DNA of 64,000 nt from assembly GCF_013087515.1 (NCBI RefSeq), contig NZ_JABFCN010000011.1, positions 1 through 64,000 on the forward strand, written 5' to 3'. Origin of the DNA: Rhizobium sophorae. GTDB lineage: Bacteria; Pseudomonadota; Alphaproteobacteria; Rhizobiales; Rhizobiaceae. This document shows positions 62,555 through 64,000 of this stretch, piece after piece (position 1 is the first letter of the stretch; each line of letters starts with the position of its first letter). The notes under the pieces are model-generated. The model saw nothing but the letters and a program-made list of their open reading frames with translations. It ran no database searches and had not been told where the DNA came from. A program made the position numbers and the translations under genes.

Positions 62555-63508
62555 ATGAACTTCTATGCTCCGGCAACCCGGCCGACGCTCTATTTCATCG
62601 GCGTGACCACGGGCAAGAGTTCGATCATGAAGGTGTTTCCAGCCTGGGCCAATCATCTCGGGCTGAAAGACGCAGGTATCAGGGGCATCGATTTCCCCTC
62701 GCATGCCGAGCCCGAAGCCTATCGCCAGGCCGTCGCCTTCATCCGCGACGATCCGATGTCGCTGGGCGCGCTGGTGACCACCCACAAGATCGATCTCTTC
62801 AATGCCTGCAAGAATATGTTCGACGAGATCGATCCGCATGCGCGGCTGATGGACGAGACGAGCTGCATCTCCAAGCGCGACGGCAAGCTTATCTGCCACG
62901 CCAAGGACCCGATCTCATCGGGCCTGGCGATGGATGCCTTTCTGCCGGACGGCTATTTCGAGCGCACCGGCGCCGAGCTTTTCTCGATCGGTGCGGGTGG
63001 CTCGACGATCGCGCTGACATGGCACATGATGCATAAGCGGCGCGCGGGCGACAGGCCATCGCGCATCATCGTTTCCAATCGCAGCCAGCACCGTATCGAG
63101 GAGATCAAGCGCATTCACAATGCGATGGGCAGGACCGTGCCGGTCGAATATGTGCTGGCGCCGCAGCCCTCGGGCAATGACGCGATCGTGGCCGGATTGA
63201 AGCCGGGCTCCGTGGTGATCAATGCCACCGGCCTCGGCAAGGATGCGCCCGGTTCGCCGCTGACGAATGCCGTGGTTTTTCCCGAAAACGGCGTCGCCTG
63301 GGACCTTAACTATCGCGGCGAGCTGATCTTTCTCGACCAGGCCCGGGCGCAGGAGAAGGCGCGCAACCTCCAGATAGAAGATGGCTGGGTCTATTTCATC
63401 CACGGCTGGACGGAGGTGATCGCGGAAGTCTTCCATATCGACATACCGCCGAGAGGACCGGAATTCGACGCCATCTCGAAGATCGCGATCGATGTTACGA
63501 AAGGCTGA
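62555..63508 (+). CDS. shikimate dehydrogenase-like NAD(P) oxidoreductase
   Basis: A 317-aa protein with the AroE fold. The substrate-binding half shows IGVTTGKSSIMKVFPAWANH and the catalytic-type Lys in LVTTHKIDLF; the NADP half has SIGAGGSTIALTWHMM and VINATGLGKD. It diverges from canonical AroE (which has NPxxHS and TxPxK motifs), so a role in the local polyol/sugar-acid pathway is more likely than aromatic biosynthesis. It starts 17 nt after the cupin isomerase gene, in a GGGGGAGG leader. Confidence 0.85.
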   Translation: MNFYAPATRPTLYFIGVTTGKSSIMKVFPAWANHLGLKDAGIRGIDFPSHAEPEAYRQAVAFIRDDPMSLGALVTTHKIDLFNACKNMFDEIDPHARLMDETSCISKRDGKLICHAKDPISSGLAMDAFLPDGYFERTGAELFSIGAGGSTIALTWHMMHKRRAGDRPSRIIVSNRSQHRIEEIKRIHNAMGRTVPVEYVLAPQPSGNDAIVAGLKPGSVVINATGLGKDAPGSPLTNAVVFPENGVAWDLNYRGELIFLDQARAQEKARNLQIEDGWVYFIHGWTEVIAEVFHIDIPPRGPEFDAISKIAIDVTKG

Positions 63509-63511
63509 ACC

Positions 63512-64000
63512 GTGGGTCACAAAGTGCTCGTCACGCCGCGCTCGCTGACCGAAGCGCCGCATCCCGCAATCGAGGGCATGGCCCGCCAGGGCGTCGAGAT
63601 CGTCTATGCGACATCCGGCAAGCTGCCAGACGAAGCGGAATTGCTGCGGCTGGTGCCTGATGTCACAGGCTGGCTTGCAGGTGTGGAGCCGGTGTCTCCG
63701 AAGGTGATCGCCGCTGCGTCGAGGCTTTGTGTCGTGAGCCGCAATGGCACTGGTCTCGACAACCTGCCGCTTGGCGAGTTGAAATCGCGCGGCATCGCAG
63801 TCCGCACGGCAGACGGCGCCAACGCGCGGGGGGTGGCGGAGCTCGCCATCGCCATGATCTTCTCGGCCATGCGCCATCTGCCCCATACAGACCAGGGACT
63901 GAAGGCCGGCAACTGGCCGCGCCGGCGCGGCATCGAATTCTTCGGCCGCACGATCGGCATCATAGGTTGCGGCGCGGTCGGCGGCACGGTTGCTCGGCTG
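63512..64000 (+). CDS. D-isomer-specific 2-hydroxyacid dehydrogenase (partial, right edge)
   Basis: The first 163 residues of a phosphoglycerate dehydrogenase-like enzyme, from GTG 63512 (VGHKVLVTPRSLTEAP). The catalytic-domain signature includes VVSRNGTGLDNLPLGELKSR and ANARGVAELAIAMIFSAMRH, and the NAD motif begins GRTIGIIGCGAVGGTVARL at the edge. It is 3 nt after the preceding stop. Function would be reduction or oxidation of a 2-keto/2-hydroxy acid in the same pathway. Confidence 0.88.
   Translation, partial: MGHKVLVTPRSLTEAPHPAIEGMARQGVEIVYATSGKLPDEAELLRLVPDVTGWLAGVEPVSPKVIAAASRLCVVSRNGTGLDNLPLGELKSRGIAVRTADGANARGVAELAIAMIFSAMRHLPHTDQGLKAGNWPRRRGIEFFGRTIGIIGCGAVGGTVARL

Noticed and set aside
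1..64000. CRISPR arrays, tRNA or rRNA genes, complete insertion sequences
   Set aside because: No regularly spaced repeats, tRNA-like cloverleaf or intact transposase was seen on reading; only an IS110 fragment is present.

Overview
The window looks like an accessory replicon (conjugative plasmid or plasmid-like island) of a Rhizobiaceae bacterium (Rhizobium, Sinorhizobium or Agrobacterium type). The basis is a Ti/pSym-style traA-oriT-traD-traG conjugation block, SyrB-like proteins, GC-rich codon use and a dense array of ABC-transporter sugar catabolism operons. No tRNA, rRNA or CRISPR array was seen.

Layout. (1) 1-5.6 kb: a conjugation block with a MOBQ-type relaxase TraA (minus strand, cut by the left edge), an oriT with an RSF1010-like nick sequence, a TraD-like accessory protein, the TraG coupling protein, a WGR-domain protein and an ArdC antirestriction protein. 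(2) 5.6-16.9 kb: a sparse, partly decayed stretch with two SyrB-like proteins, an OmpR-type response regulator, an IalB-like and a Cys-rich secreted protein, then remnants of a CpaC-type secretin, groEL, a LuxR regulator, an AraC regulator and an IS110-type transposase, with an intact GSU2403-type nucleotidyltransferase preceded by a perfect palindrome. (3) 16.9-23.5 kb: a LacI-controlled sugar ABC operon with an alcohol dehydrogenase and a TIM-barrel isomerase, but no ATPase gene.

(4) 23.9-46.6 kb: the most interesting part. An aldose dehydrogenase, a lactonase-type amidohydrolase, a 2-keto-3-deoxy-L-fuconate-dehydrogenase-like SDR and a 2,4-diketo-3-deoxyaldonate hydrolase-like FAH protein make up most of a non-phosphorylative L-fucose route, whose known end products are pyruvate and L-lactate. 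They are interleaved with a complete nickel-pincer lactate racemase system (larA, larC, larE, larB), a GlcD-type FAD D-2-hydroxyacid dehydrogenase, a glyoxalase, a HIBADH-type dehydrogenase, two FCD GntR regulators, a Liv-type ABC importer and an Rbs-type ABC importer. I propose that L-lactate from the sugar is racemised by LarA and oxidised as D-lactate. The fuconate dehydratase is not in the window. (5) 46.7-51.0 kb: a GMC oxidoreductase, a glycerate 2-kinase and a third aldo/keto reductase. The motif TTGTACGACAA lies before three promoters in regions 4 and 5, suggesting one GntR regulon.

(6) 51.2-64 kb: a nine-gene minus-strand polyol-type operon (Rbs-type ABC importer, two FGGY kinases, two SDRs, a GldA-like and a GatD-like dehydrogenase), divergent from a cupin phosphoglucose isomerase, a shikimate-dehydrogenase-like protein and a D-2-hydroxyacid dehydrogenase cut by the right edge. 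The substrate is not known. All four ABC operons carry a strong hairpin just after the binding-protein gene.
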